From positions 1,796,738 to 1,860,737 of the forward strand of contig NZ_UFUW01000001.1 of NCBI RefSeq assembly GCF_900460955.1: 64,000 nucleotides of DNA. Reading direction: 5' to 3'. The stretch's first letter is position 1. Every line of letters starts with the position of its first letter. Shown here one piece after another: positions 9,312 through 18,598 of the stretch. A program made the translations under genes and the position numbers. Source of the DNA: Cardiobacterium valvarum. Lineage in GTDB: Bacteria; Pseudomonadota; Gammaproteobacteria; Cardiobacteriales; Cardiobacteriaceae. Under the pieces are notes generated by a model, which saw nothing but the letters and a program-made list of their open reading frames with translations, was not told the origin of the DNA and did not search any database.

Positions 9312-10283
9312 ATGAAAAAAATCATCCTGATCGCCTGTCTGCTGGTCTGGCAAGGCGTGGTGGCGGCACCGGCAAAACCCGCCGCCCATACCGGTAAACC
9401 CGCCGCCAGCGCGAGCAAAAAAACGGCAGCTAAACCGGCCACAGCTGCAGAAAAGAGCAAAGAAAAAGTTAAAACTGCCGCTAAAACAGCGGAAAAGAGT
9501 AAAGAAAAAGCCAAACCTGCCGCTAAAGCCGCCGCAGAAAAGAAGGCAGTAGCCAAAACGGCAAAACCCGCTGCAAAGCCCAAAGCGGAACAGAAGAAGA
9601 CCGTCGCCAAACACGATAAAGCGACCGACAAAGGCAAAAAAGCGCATAAATCCCTGGTCAAAGCGGACAAACCCGGCAAAGCCCAAACGGCATCGCTCAG
9701 TGGTAACGCCAAGACCCGCCACACCGTCCTGCTGAAAGGCAAGAAATACATCGGCACCCCCTATCTGTGGGGCGGCACGACTCCCAAAGGCTTCGACTGC
9801 TCCGGCCTTATCCATTACCTCTATCATCAGGAAGGGGTGAATATTCCGCGCAACAGCCGCGAACAGTTTTCCCGCCTGCAAGCCACCAGCGAACCGCAAC
9901 CCGGCGATCTCGTTTTCTTCCGCAAAAAAGGCGTCATCAATCACGTCGGCCTCTATCTCGGCGGCGGGCGCATGCTGCACGCCCCGCAAACCGGCATGCG
10001 CGTGCGTGTCGAGAATATCAAGCGTGGCAAATGGCCGGGGCGCTACGCCGGGGCGCGCAAAGCAGTGAAAGACAAACCCTTCATTGCCCTCGCCGCGAAC
10101 AGCAGAGGCAAAAAAGCGGCAGCAAGCGGCAAACTCATTGCGAAAAACGACAAGGCAGCGCGCAAAGCGGCGGAGAGCAAGGCCAAACTCGCCCGGCGTC
10201 AAGCGATTACAGCCAACAACAAACGCTTGGCCAAAGAAAGCAAAACTATCCACAGCAAAGGCCGCGTCATCAGCGCCCGCTGA
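9312..10283 (+). CDS. NlpC/P60 (C40) cell-wall hydrolase with Lys/Ala-rich linker
   Basis: This 323-residue exported protein begins with a signal peptide (MKKIILIACLLVWQGVVAA). A long basic Ala/Lys/Pro region (about residues 20-130) follows, with repeated KSKEK and KPAAK elements. The NlpC/P60 domain (about 133-255) has the catalytic triad positions visible: Cys163 in FDCSG, a histidine in INHVG near 210 and a second in LHAPQ near 222. Such enzymes cleave the D-Glu-meso-DAP bond in peptidoglycan stem peptides. The basic linker could bind the anionic wall or lipopolysaccharide. A second basic tail (about 260-323) follows the catalytic domain. I took the ATG at 9312 because the signal peptide starts there. 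Confidence 0.88.
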   Translation: MKKIILIACLLVWQGVVAAPAKPAAHTGKPAASASKKTAAKPATAAEKSKEKVKTAAKTAEKSKEKAKPAAKAAAEKKAVAKTAKPAAKPKAEQKKTVAKHDKATDKGKKAHKSLVKADKPGKAQTASLSGNAKTRHTVLLKGKKYIGTPYLWGGTTPKGFDCSGLIHYLYHQEGVNIPRNSREQFSRLQATSEPQPGDLVFFRKKGVINHVGLYLGGGRMLHAPQTGMRVRVENIKRGKWPGRYAGARKAVKDKPFIALAANSRGKKAAASGKLIAKNDKAARKAAESKAKLARRQAITANNKRLAKESKTIHSKGRVISAR

Positions 10284-10297
10284 ATCTCGCTTTATTG

Positions 10298-10326
10298 AAT
10301 CGCCCGCCATGCGGGCGATTTTTTAT
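10298..10326 (+). terminator. Terminator after the NlpC/P60 gene
   Basis: The stem AATCGCCCGC / GCGGGCGATT with loop CAT is followed by T5. Confidence 0.88.
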
Positions 10327-10356
10327 AGTCATTTCCTTCGGACATGACAAGGAACC

Positions 10357-10456
10357 GCCAAGCGGCATTGATACCGGGTCCGTCAAGCGGCATCGTTGCT
10401 GGGTTCGTTGAACAGCGTCATTACCGTGCTCGCCAAGCGGCGTCAATACTGGGCCC
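10357..10456. repeat. Four units of the dispersed 25-bp repeat
   Basis: Four consecutive 25-base units (10357, 10382, 10407, 10432) carry the GCCAAGCGGC core; the third is degenerate. They fill the gap between the terminator and the aceE leader. Beyond them and the possible promoter at 10595, I see nothing else in 10327-10744. Confidence 0.8.
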
Positions 10457-10594
10457 GCCGCCTTGTCTCAATCCTGTTTGAAGCGGCTGTATTCAGTCGC
10501 TCGCCATTGCGGACATTTTTTCATGCCTGCCGCTACCATAGGCAGCTCTCCATAAAATTGCGGCAGCTATATATCGTCATCACTTATTATTGCG

Positions 10595-10623
10595 TTGACT
10601 TACAAGATAATGTCCTGTTTATT
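10595..10623 (+). promoter_or_regulatory. Possible sigma-70 promoter for aceE
   Basis: TTGACT is separated by 17 bases from TTTATT in an A+T-rich patch about 120 bases before the aceE ATG. The -10 match is mediocre. No clear PdhR operator was found. Confidence 0.3.
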
Positions 10624-10744
10624 ATTGTCTTTTTTCAACAGCAATCCACACTGCCGTGCGACAGACATGCAGCCGTGCTACAATCCGGGCTGCTAGTGCG
10701 CCGGAGCACAACTATCTGCGTATTTTTTCGGAGAAAACACCAAG

Positions 10745-13393
10745 ATGAAAAAAGACATCGACCCACAAGAGACCCGGGAATGGCTGGCATCGCTTGCCAG
10801 CGTGTTGCGCGAAGAGGGCGAAGAGCGCGCCCACTTCATAATTGAGACCTTGCTGGAGCAAGCTTCGCGCGATGGTCTGGGCTTCACCAGCGGCTTTACC
10901 ACCCCTTATTACAATACGATTCCGGTCGAGCGCCAGCCCGCCTATCCGGGTGATCTCGCCCTGGAAAAACGCATTGAGGCATTCGTGCGCTGGAATGCGT
11001 TGGCGATGGTCATCCGCGCCGGCAAGCACACCAATGTCGGCGGTCATATCGCCAGTTTTTCGTCCTCAGCCGTGATGTATGAGGTCGGACAAAACCACTT
11101 TTGGCACGGCCAGGATGGCGATCAGGGCGGCGATTTGGTTTTCTTCCAGGGCCACTGCGCACCGGGAATGTACGCCCGCGCCTTCCTTGAAGGCCGTTTG
11201 ACGGAAGAGCAACTCGACAATTATCGGCAGGAAACCGACGGTAACGGTCTTTCTTCGTATCCGCACCCGTGGTTGATGCCGCATTTCTGGCAGTTCCCGA
11301 CGGTTTCCATGGGCTTGGGCCCAATGATGGCGCTGTATCAGGCGCGTTTCATGCGTTATCTGGAAAGCCGCAATCTGATTGAGGCGAAAGGCCGCAAGGT
11401 GTGGGCTTTCCTCGGCGACGGCGAGATGGACGAGCCGGAATCACGCGGACAAATCGGCCTCGCCGCACGCGAGAATCTCAACAATCTGGTCTTCGTCGTC
11501 AACTGTAACTTGCAACGCCTGGACGGCCCGGTACGCGGCAACGGTAAAATCGTACAAGAGCTGGAAGGTGAATTCCGTGGCGCCGGCTGGGATGTCATCA
11601 AGGTACTGTGGGACAGCAACTGGGACAAAATCCTCGCCCGCGATGTGGACGGCGTATTGCGCAAGCGCATGATGGAAGTCGTCGATGGCGATTATCAGAC
11701 GTATAAATCTAAAAACGGCGCCTATGTCCGCGAGCATTTCTTCAATTCGCTCGAATTGAAGGCTCTGGTATCCGACATGACTGACGATGAAATCTGGGCG
11801 CTGCAACGCGGCGGTCATGATCCACTCAAAGTCTATGCGGCGTACAAGGCGGCACAGGAAAGCGGCAAACCGACGCTGATTCTGATGCACACGGTCAAAG
11901 GTTGGGCGATGGGCGGTTCGGCCGAATCGCAAAACGTTGCACACCAGTCCAAGAAGATGGATGTGCAGCAGCTGCTCGCCTTCCGTGACCGCTTCCATCT
12001 GCCACTGACCGATGAGCAGGTCGAAAAGGTTGAGTATTTGAAGTTCGCCGACGGCTCGCCGGAGCAGGAATATCTGCTCGCCCGCCGTCGCACGCTGGAA
12101 GGCTTCGTGCCGTCACGCAATGACCGTGCGCCGTCCCTACCCGTACCGGCGATGGACATGTTTTCTTCCATCACCGCTGCCACCAAGGAAGGACGCGAAA
12201 TTTCCACTACGATGGCATTTGTCCGCGTGCTGGGCGCGCTGATGAAAGACAAGGCCCTGGGCAAGCACATCGTACCGATTGTGCCGGACGAATTCCGCAC
12301 CTTCGGTATGGAAGGCATGTTCCGCCAATACGGCATCTGGAACCCGCTCGGTCAGCAATATACACCGTCCGATGCCGACCAGTTGATGTACTACAAGGAA
12401 TCTGCCAACGGACAAATCCTGCAAGAAGGGATTAACGAAGGCGGCGCGATGTGTGACTGGATCGCGGCTGGTACCGCGTACAGCGTGCACGGCGTGCCGA
12501 TGATTCCGTTCCTTGTCTATTACTCGATGTTCGGCTTCCAGCGTTTCGGCGACTTCGCCTGGGCAGCGGGTGACCAGCGTGCGCGCGGCTTCCTGCTTGG
12601 CGGTACCGCCGGCCGCACCACCCTGAACGGTGAAGGGCTGCAACACGAAGACGGCCACAGCCATATGCATGCGGCGCTGATTCCGAACTGTATCCCTTAT
12701 GACCCGACTTTCGCCTATGAAGTCGCGGTTATCGTGCGTGACGGCATCCGCCGCATGTACGCCGAGCATGAGGACGTCTACTACTACCTGACCCTGCTCA
12801 ACGAAAACTACCCGCATCCGGAAATGCCGCAAGGCAGCACGGAGGGCATCCTCAAAGGCCTGCATCCCGTCGCCGCCCACAAAGGCAGCAAGGGACACGT
12901 ACAGCTGATGGGCTCCGGTTCCATCCTGATAGAAGTGCTGGAAGGCGCCAAATTGCTGGCGGATGAATGGGGCATTGGTTCCGATGTATGGAGCGCCACC
13001 TCCTTCACCCTGCTCGCGCGCGAGGCCGCCGATGTTGAGCGCTACAACCGCCTGCATCCGGAGAGCAAACCACGCACTGCCTATCTGAACGAAGTGATGC
13101 ACGGCAAAGAAGGCCCGATTATCGTCTCGACCGACTACATCCGCGCCTATCCGGATCAAATCCGCGCATACTTGCCGAAAGACCGCGACATGCTGGTACT
13201 TGGCACCGATGGCTACGGCCGTTCCGATACCCGCGAAGCCCTGCGCCGCCACTTTGAAGTGAACCGCTACCACGTCGTCGTGGCTGCATTGAAATCGTTG
13301 GCCGATCAAGGCAAGGCGACTACCGCCGACGTGAAGAAAGCGATCGACAAATACGGTATCAACACCGAAGACAAATACCCCTTGTACCGTTAA
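10745..13393 (+). CDS. aceE: Pyruvate dehydrogenase E1 component, homodimeric
   Basis: At 882 residues this matches the usual size of homodimeric bacterial E1. The thiamine diphosphate motif appears as FLGDGEMDEPESRGQ, followed by the NLVFVVNCNLQRLDGPVRGN stretch. LNGEGLQHEDGHSH marks the pyrimidine-binding part and TDGYGRSDTR lies near the C-terminus. It decarboxylates pyruvate and passes the hydroxyethyl group to the lipoyl domain of AceF. The start is supported by a GGAGA site. The aceF gene starts 26 bases after its stop codon, so the two form one operon. No lpd gene follows, so the E3 subunit must be encoded elsewhere. Confidence 0.97.
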   Translation: MKKDIDPQETREWLASLASVLREEGEERAHFIIETLLEQASRDGLGFTSGFTTPYYNTIPVERQPAYPGDLALEKRIEAFVRWNALAMVIRAGKHTNVGGHIASFSSSAVMYEVGQNHFWHGQDGDQGGDLVFFQGHCAPGMYARAFLEGRLTEEQLDNYRQETDGNGLSSYPHPWLMPHFWQFPTVSMGLGPMMALYQARFMRYLESRNLIEAKGRKVWAFLGDGEMDEPESRGQIGLAARENLNNLVFVVNCNLQRLDGPVRGNGKIVQELEGEFRGAGWDVIKVLWDSNWDKILARDVDGVLRKRMMEVVDGDYQTYKSKNGAYVREHFFNSLELKALVSDMTDDEIWALQRGGHDPLKVYAAYKAAQESGKPTLILMHTVKGWAMGGSAESQNVAHQSKKMDVQQLLAFRDRFHLPLTDEQVEKVEYLKFADGSPEQEYLLARRRTLEGFVPSRNDRAPSLPVPAMDMFSSITAATKEGREISTTMAFVRVLGALMKDKALGKHIVPIVPDEFRTFGMEGMFRQYGIWNPLGQQYTPSDADQLMYYKESANGQILQEGINEGGAMCDWIAAGTAYSVHGVPMIPFLVYYSMFGFQRFGDFAWAAGDQRARGFLLGGTAGRTTLNGEGLQHEDGHSHMHAALIPNCIPYDPTFAYEVAVIVRDGIRRMYAEHEDVYYYLTLLNENYPHPEMPQGSTEGILKGLHPVAAHKGSKGHVQLMGSGSILIEVLEGAKLLADEWGIGSDVWSATSFTLLAREAADVERYNRLHPESKPRTAYLNEVMHGKEGPIIVSTDYIRAYPDQIRAYLPKDRDMLVLGTDGYGRSDTREALRRHFEVNRYHVVVAALKSLADQGKATTADVKKAIDKYGINTEDKYPLYR

Positions 13394-13419
13394 TTCCAGA
13401 ATAGAAACAGGATATTGAA

Positions 13420-14721
13420 ATGAGCAATGAAATTCGCATCCCCGACATTGGCGATTTTGACGCCGTTGATGTCATCGAAGTATTGATCAAAGCCGGCGAC
13501 ACTGTCGAAGTCGGCCAATCCGTACTGGTGCTGGAATCCGACAAAGCCTCCATGGAAGTACCAACGGAAATCGCCGGTAAAGTGGACCGCATTGCCATCA
13601 GAGTCGGCGATAAAGTCAAACAGGGCGATCTGGTCGCCACCGTTAGCGGCGGTGCCGCTGCTGCGCCAGCCGCTGCACCTGCGGTAGAAGCACCACAAGC
13701 AGCACCTGCTGCCCCGGTAGAAGCGCCCAAACCGGCGCCCGCTCCTGCATCTGCTCCAGCTGTTGCTGCTCCGGCTGCTGCCAATGCCAAAATTGACGAA
13801 GCCGCCTTCGCCACCGCTCACGCCAGCCCTTCCATGCGTAAATTCGCCCGCGAAATGAACGTGGATCTCGGCAAAGTCCAAGGTACCGGACCGCGTGGTC
13901 GCATCCTCGAAAGCGACATCAAGGCTTACGTCAAAGGCCTTTTGGTTGATGGTGCCCCCGTTTCCGCTGCTGCCAGCGGAGGTAACGGCATCCCGCCGGT
14001 ACCTGCCGTGGATTTCTCGCAATTTGGTGAAATCGAAGAACAGGCTCTGTCGCGCATCAACGTGCTGACCGGTGCCGCGATGATCCGCTGCTGGCTGAAC
14101 ATCCCGCATGTCACCCAGCATGATTATGCCGACATCACCGAACTGGAAGCCTTCCGCGTCTCACTCAAAGCCGAAGCGGAAAAACGCGGCGTGCGTGTCA
14201 CCATGCTGGCCTTCCTGATGAAAGCCCTGGTTAGCGCGCTGAAAGAACTGCCGCGTTTCAACTCCTCGTTGTCACCGGATGGCAAGACGCTGATCCTGAA
14301 GAAGTATTACAACATCGGTATCGCTGTTGACACGCCGAATGGCTTGGTCGTGCCGGTCATCCGCGATGTGGATAAAAAAGGCATCTTCGAACTGTCCAGC
14401 GATCTCGCAGCCATCAGCAAAAAGGCGCGCGACGGCAAGCTGACCCCGAAAGACATGTCCGGCGCATCCATGACCATCTCCAGTTTGGGCGGTATTGGTG
14501 GAACGTTCTTTACCCCGATCGTCAATTCACCCGAAGTTGCGATCCTCGGCGTCTCCCGCTCGGCTATGCAGCCGGTGTGGAACGGCAAAGATTTCACCCC
14601 GCGCTTGATGCTACCCATGTCCCTGTCATATGATCATCGTGTAATAGATGGAGCGTTGGGGGCGAGAATGACGACATTACTCGCACAAATCCTCAGCGAT
14701 ATGAAGCGAACCTTGCTATAA
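13420..14721 (+). CDS. aceF: Pyruvate dehydrogenase E2, dihydrolipoamide acetyltransferase
   Basis: This 433-residue E2 has one N-terminal lipoyl domain (residues 1-78, lipoylated lysine predicted as Lys42 in ESDKASMEVP). A long Ala/Pro hinge (about 80-125) follows, then the peripheral subunit-binding domain (about 130-165, SPSMRKFAREMNVDLGKV and GPRGRI). The C-terminal catalytic domain has the acetyltransferase motif SYDHRVIDG near residue 405. Enterobacterial AceF often has three lipoyl domains, so this is the short form. It forms the core of the pyruvate dehydrogenase complex. Its stop codon is only 9 bases before the type I secretion operon. Confidence 0.96.
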   Translation: MSNEIRIPDIGDFDAVDVIEVLIKAGDTVEVGQSVLVLESDKASMEVPTEIAGKVDRIAIRVGDKVKQGDLVATVSGGAAAAPAAAPAVEAPQAAPAAPVEAPKPAPAPASAPAVAAPAAANAKIDEAAFATAHASPSMRKFAREMNVDLGKVQGTGPRGRILESDIKAYVKGLLVDGAPVSAAASGGNGIPPVPAVDFSQFGEIEEQALSRINVLTGAAMIRCWLNIPHVTQHDYADITELEAFRVSLKAEAEKRGVRVTMLAFLMKALVSALKELPRFNSSLSPDGKTLILKKYYNIGIAVDTPNGLVVPVIRDVDKKGIFELSSDLAAISKKARDGKLTPKDMSGASMTISSLGGIGGTFFTPIVNSPEVAILGVSRSAMQPVWNGKDFTPRLMLPMSLSYDHRVIDGALGARMTTLLAQILSDMKRTLL

Positions 14722-14730
14722 CAGGATGAC

Positions 14731-16383
14731 ATGAAACGGCTTATCCGGATTGCTACCGTCACTGCTTTTGTGGCGGTAGCTTGTTCATTTTGGGCGAGCG
14801 GCAGAAACCTGCCGCAAATCCTGCGTGCAGCGGTGACCAAAGATCCACAAATCGTCGAAGCGCAGGCCAACCAGCGCGTGGCGCAAAGCACCCTGGAACA
14901 AACGGAAGCCGAACTGTGGCCCAAAGTGCGGGCTGGTGTGAACCAGCCCGTCCTCAAAAGCGGCGGCAAATACAAATTCACCCCCGGCGTTGAAGCCGAA
15001 TGGCGTCTTTACGATTTCGGTGCTACCCGAGCGGGTATTGAGCGTGACCGCGTAAAAACCCAATACTACAAACACAAAACCAGCGAGACAGCAGAAGAAC
15101 TCGCCTTTCAAATCGCATCTGATTACCTCGAAGCCTTGCAGGCGCGCGAATCGCTGCGTGTCGCCAAAGAAAACCTGGCGCGGCACGAACATATCGTCAA
15201 GCAGCTGCGCATTATCCTTGAATACGACTCCGGCCGCCGTTCCGAATTTACCCAAGCCGAAGCACGACAAATACAAGTACAAGAAACTATCATCAGTTAT
15301 GAACGCTCCTTAGGGTTGGCCCTGCGCCGCCTGGCGCGCTACGTTGACCCGCCCGTGACCGAAAGCGAGCTGGCTGACCCATTTGCCGAAATGCCGATTA
15401 CCGACATCCTCAACAAATACAAAGTCAGCGAAGAAGATGCGTTGGCGCACCCCAGCTACCGCGCGCAGGCACGTGAACTGGAAAGCATCCAGGCAGCGTT
15501 GAAAGCGGCGGAACGCTCGCGCTATCCGGCCGTTGGCCTGAAAGGCGAAGCCAATACCAATAATTCCTCCGTGTACCTCACCATGTCAGTGGACGTCTTC
15601 AACAAGGCGACGACGCCGACCATCGAACTACAACGCCATCAGGCACAAGCGGCGCAGGCCAAATTGGATCAAATCCATGACAGCCTGGTGCAACGCGCCG
15701 AAGTCGCCGCGCTGCAAATGCGCGAAGACCAATCACGTATCGAAATCAGTGAATCACAGGCGCGCGCATTGGAACAAGTCGTAGTGGACTACGAAGACCA
15801 ATTCAAGATAGCTACCCGCACCCTGCTGGATGTAGTGAACGCATACAGCGAACTGGCTAGCGTCAAACAATTGCGTGTGCAGGCACAATACGATCTGATG
15901 AAAGCCAAGCTCGACTACCTGTCTGCCACCGGCAATTTGGCGCAATGGGCAAAAATTCCGGACGTCAGCAAAGCGGGAGAAGCAGAGGTAGATCAAGAAA
16001 ACGATAAAGACAAGAAAAAAGGCGGCAAAGATAAAGCCGAACAGTCGCTAAAACTGACCTCACTGGATGGTGAGGCTGATGATGCCGCTACTCCCCTTGA
16101 TCTTGAATCCTATAACGACGACGCAGACGAAGGTGAACCCTATACCGGCCCGGAACAAGTCTTTGTCCACGTCAGCGACTCCGGCGAACTCATCATGGAA
16201 ACCGGTAACCTCGACATCCGGACAAAAGCCAAACCGCAGCCAGCGGCGAGAACGCCCGGCAAAGTCGTTGCTAACAATAAACCCGCACCGAAGAAAAAAG
16301 CGAAAAGCACCACACTGGCAGCGGATGGCAAAAAAGCCGACAAAAAAAGCAAGACCACCACCAACCCACGGCGCCGCCGCTAA
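14731..16383 (+). CDS. TolC-like outer-membrane channel of a type I secretion system
   Basis: The 550-residue protein has an N-terminal signal peptide and two TolC-type repeats (about residues 28-410) rich in long helices. VVNAYSELASVKQLRVQAQY and YLSATGNLAQWAKI are characteristic of LapE/AggA-type channels. It should form the outer-membrane tunnel for the ABC exporter encoded next. Unusual is a C-terminal extension of about 150 residues: first an Asp/Glu/Lys-rich stretch (DQENDKDKKKGGKDKAEQ), then a short ordered-looking segment (PEQVFVHVSDSGELIMETGN), then a highly basic tail ending in RRRR. I do not know a function for this extension. Confidence 0.88.
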   Translation: MKRLIRIATVTAFVAVACSFWASGRNLPQILRAAVTKDPQIVEAQANQRVAQSTLEQTEAELWPKVRAGVNQPVLKSGGKYKFTPGVEAEWRLYDFGATRAGIERDRVKTQYYKHKTSETAEELAFQIASDYLEALQARESLRVAKENLARHEHIVKQLRIILEYDSGRRSEFTQAEARQIQVQETIISYERSLGLALRRLARYVDPPVTESELADPFAEMPITDILNKYKVSEEDALAHPSYRAQARELESIQAALKAAERSRYPAVGLKGEANTNNSSVYLTMSVDVFNKATTPTIELQRHQAQAAQAKLDQIHDSLVQRAEVAALQMREDQSRIEISESQARALEQVVVDYEDQFKIATRTLLDVVNAYSELASVKQLRVQAQYDLMKAKLDYLSATGNLAQWAKIPDVSKAGEAEVDQENDKDKKKGGKDKAEQSLKLTSLDGEADDAATPLDLESYNDDADEGEPYTGPEQVFVHVSDSGELIMETGNLDIRTKAKPQPAARTPGKVVANNKPAPKKKAKSTTLAADGKKADKKSKTTTNPRRRR

Positions 16384-16413
16384 CCACAAACAACCAAAAG
16401 GAAAAGGCATTCC

Positions 16414-18591
16414 ATGCAAGCCCTGCTCGAACATATCAGCCTGCTCACCCGCCTCATGGGAACCCCACTGGCCAGCGTGACATTGGCGACCCTGACCCCA
16501 CGCGACCAAGTCGGCGATTTTGATTTCCATGAACTGTCCGAAGTGTTGAAATACCAAGGCTTTGACAACTATCTACAAGAGCGTCCGCTGCGCAAAATCC
16601 CCAATCTGGCTCTGCCCGCCGTCATCATGCTGCATGACCACGAAGCCGCCGTGCTGAAAAAAATCGAGAGAGACGAAGCGCTAGTGGAATTTGCCGGTAT
16701 GGGTGAGCGGCGCATCGCCCTTGCCGACCTGCAAAGCCAATACCTCGGCTACACCTGGTTCATCAAGCCCAAAGCTGAAAAAGACGTTCGCTCCGAACTG
16801 CCCGAATACGAACTGCCAAAAGGCTGGTTCTGGCGCGTCATCTGGCGTTTCCGCCGCTACTACTACCAGGTCGTTGTTGCCACCTTTATCATTAACTTCT
16901 TGGCGCTGGTCAGCTCGCTGTACGTCATGAACGTGTACGACCGCGTCATCCCGAATAAATCCATGGAAACCCTGTGGGTACTGAGTATCGGCGTGACACT
17001 CGCCATCACCTTCGAATTCATCGCCAAACTCATCCGCGGTCACCTGACCGATATCGCCGGCAAAAAAGCCGACCTTATTATCTCTTCAGCCCTCTTCCGC
17101 CGTGTCATGCAGTTACGCATGGCGGAAAAACCCGTCTCATCCGGTTCCTACGCCAACAATCTGCGTGATTTCGAATCCGTGCGCGATTTCATGACCAGTG
17201 CCAGCCTGCTCGCCTTTGTTGATATGCCGTTCTTCCTGCTCTTCATTTCAGTGATGCATTTAGTAGCCGGGCGACTTGCCATCGTACCGTTGACCATCAT
17301 TCCAGTTGTTATGCTTGCCGGCATACTGGCGCAATTCCCATTATCGCGTTCCATCAACGAATCCATGCGTGAATCCTCGCAGCGGCAGGGGCTTGCGGTT
17401 GAAGCCATAGAAGGCATCGAAACCCTGAAAGCCAACAATGCCTTCAGTTGGGCGCAGCGCCGCTGGGACGCCTACACCGCAAAAACCTCGGCATCAAGTA
17501 TCAAAACCCGTGACATCAGTAACTTCGTCACCAGCTTCTCAGCCGCCGTACAGCAGCTCAACACCGTTATCCTCGTCGTGTACGGCACCTACCTCATCCA
17601 CGCCGATAGCCCGCATGACCGTATTACCATGGGCGCGCTTATTGCCTGCGTCATCCTGTCCGGTCGAGCCCTCGGCCCGGTCGCACAAATTGCAGGCCTG
17701 GCCGTGCGCTTCCAGCAGGCGCGCCTTGCCTTGCAGGGCGTGAACAACATCACCAAGCGTCCGATTGAGCGCCACGTTGACCGTCAATACATCACTCTTG
17801 ACCACCCGCAAGGCAAAATCACCTTCGAAAACGTCAGCTTCGCCTACGGCAAAGAAGGCAAGCGCGTGCTGGATAACCTCACCGTCCACATCCGCGCCGG
17901 TGAAAAAGTTGCCATCCTTGGCCGCATCGGCAGTGGCAAATCCACCCTGCTCAAACTCGCCTCCGGCCTGTACGAACCACAAAAAGGCCTGGTCGCACTG
18001 GACGACGTGGACGAGCGGCAAATCGATCCTTACTACCTGCGCAACACCATCGCCTTCCTTGCCCAGTCGCCACGCCTCTTCCTCGGTAGCCTGCGCGACA
18101 ACCTTGACCTCGCCCGTGCCGACAGCTTTTACAGCGACGAAATCCTGCTGAATGCCCTAAAACGCTTCGGCCTCGAACGCCTCATCCAGTCGCATCCACA
18201 TGGCCTAGACATGCAGCTCGGCGAAAACGGTGCCGGCCTTTCCGGCGGACAACAACAAATCGTCAATCTTGCCCGCCTCACCTTGCGTAACCCGCGCGTC
18301 GTCCTGCTTGACGAACCGACCAGCGGTCTCGATCAGAATACCGAACAACAAGTCCTGCATGCGCTTGCCGACTGGGTGCGCGACCGCACCATGATCGTTG
18401 TCACCCACCGCCCGCAAATTCTCATGCTGGTGGATCGCATCATCGTGATGGAACAAGGACAAATCGTGATGGACGGCCCGAAACAGGCTGTACTTGACCG
18501 CTTGAGCGGCAAACCTGCCAGCCCGCCACCACCAGCGCAGACCAGCGGACAAACCATCATTGCCGGTCACGGCAAACAAGAAAACATCTGA
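16414..18591 (+). CDS. Type I secretion ABC transporter, LapB/RtxB-like permease-ATPase
   Basis: This 725-residue exporter has an N-terminal C39-like domain (about 1-130) that appears to lack the catalytic cysteine, as in transporters of uncleaved RTX or adhesin substrates. A six-helix membrane domain (about 150-440) comes next, then an ABC ATPase. The Walker A GRIGSGKST is near residue 504, the signature LSGGQQQ near 609, the Walker B VVLLDEPT near 628 and a switch THR follows. It powers one-step secretion across both membranes together with the flanking genes. No RTX protein or LapA-like adhesin is encoded in the window, so the substrate is encoded elsewhere. A GGAAAAGG site precedes the ATG. 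Confidence 0.93.
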   Translation: MQALLEHISLLTRLMGTPLASVTLATLTPRDQVGDFDFHELSEVLKYQGFDNYLQERPLRKIPNLALPAVIMLHDHEAAVLKKIERDEALVEFAGMGERRIALADLQSQYLGYTWFIKPKAEKDVRSELPEYELPKGWFWRVIWRFRRYYYQVVVATFIINFLALVSSLYVMNVYDRVIPNKSMETLWVLSIGVTLAITFEFIAKLIRGHLTDIAGKKADLIISSALFRRVMQLRMAEKPVSSGSYANNLRDFESVRDFMTSASLLAFVDMPFFLLFISVMHLVAGRLAIVPLTIIPVVMLAGILAQFPLSRSINESMRESSQRQGLAVEAIEGIETLKANNAFSWAQRRWDAYTAKTSASSIKTRDISNFVTSFSAAVQQLNTVILVVYGTYLIHADSPHDRITMGALIACVILSGRALGPVAQIAGLAVRFQQARLALQGVNNITKRPIERHVDRQYITLDHPQGKITFENVSFAYGKEGKRVLDNLTVHIRAGEKVAILGRIGSGKSTLLKLASGLYEPQKGLVALDDVDERQIDPYYLRNTIAFLAQSPRLFLGSLRDNLDLARADSFYSDEILLNALKRFGLERLIQSHPHGLDMQLGENGAGLSGGQQQIVNLARLTLRNPRVVLLDEPTSGLDQNTEQQVLHALADWVRDRTMIVVTHRPQILMLVDRIIVMEQGQIVMDGPKQAVLDRLSGKPASPPPPAQTSGQTIIAGHGKQENI

Positions 18592-18598
18592 GGCGTAC

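Noticed and set aside
9255..10310. 351-residue phenylalanine- and glycine-rich protein on the minus strand
   Set aside because: Antisense shadow of the lysine/alanine-rich NlpC/P60 gene; composition mirrors the sense repeats.
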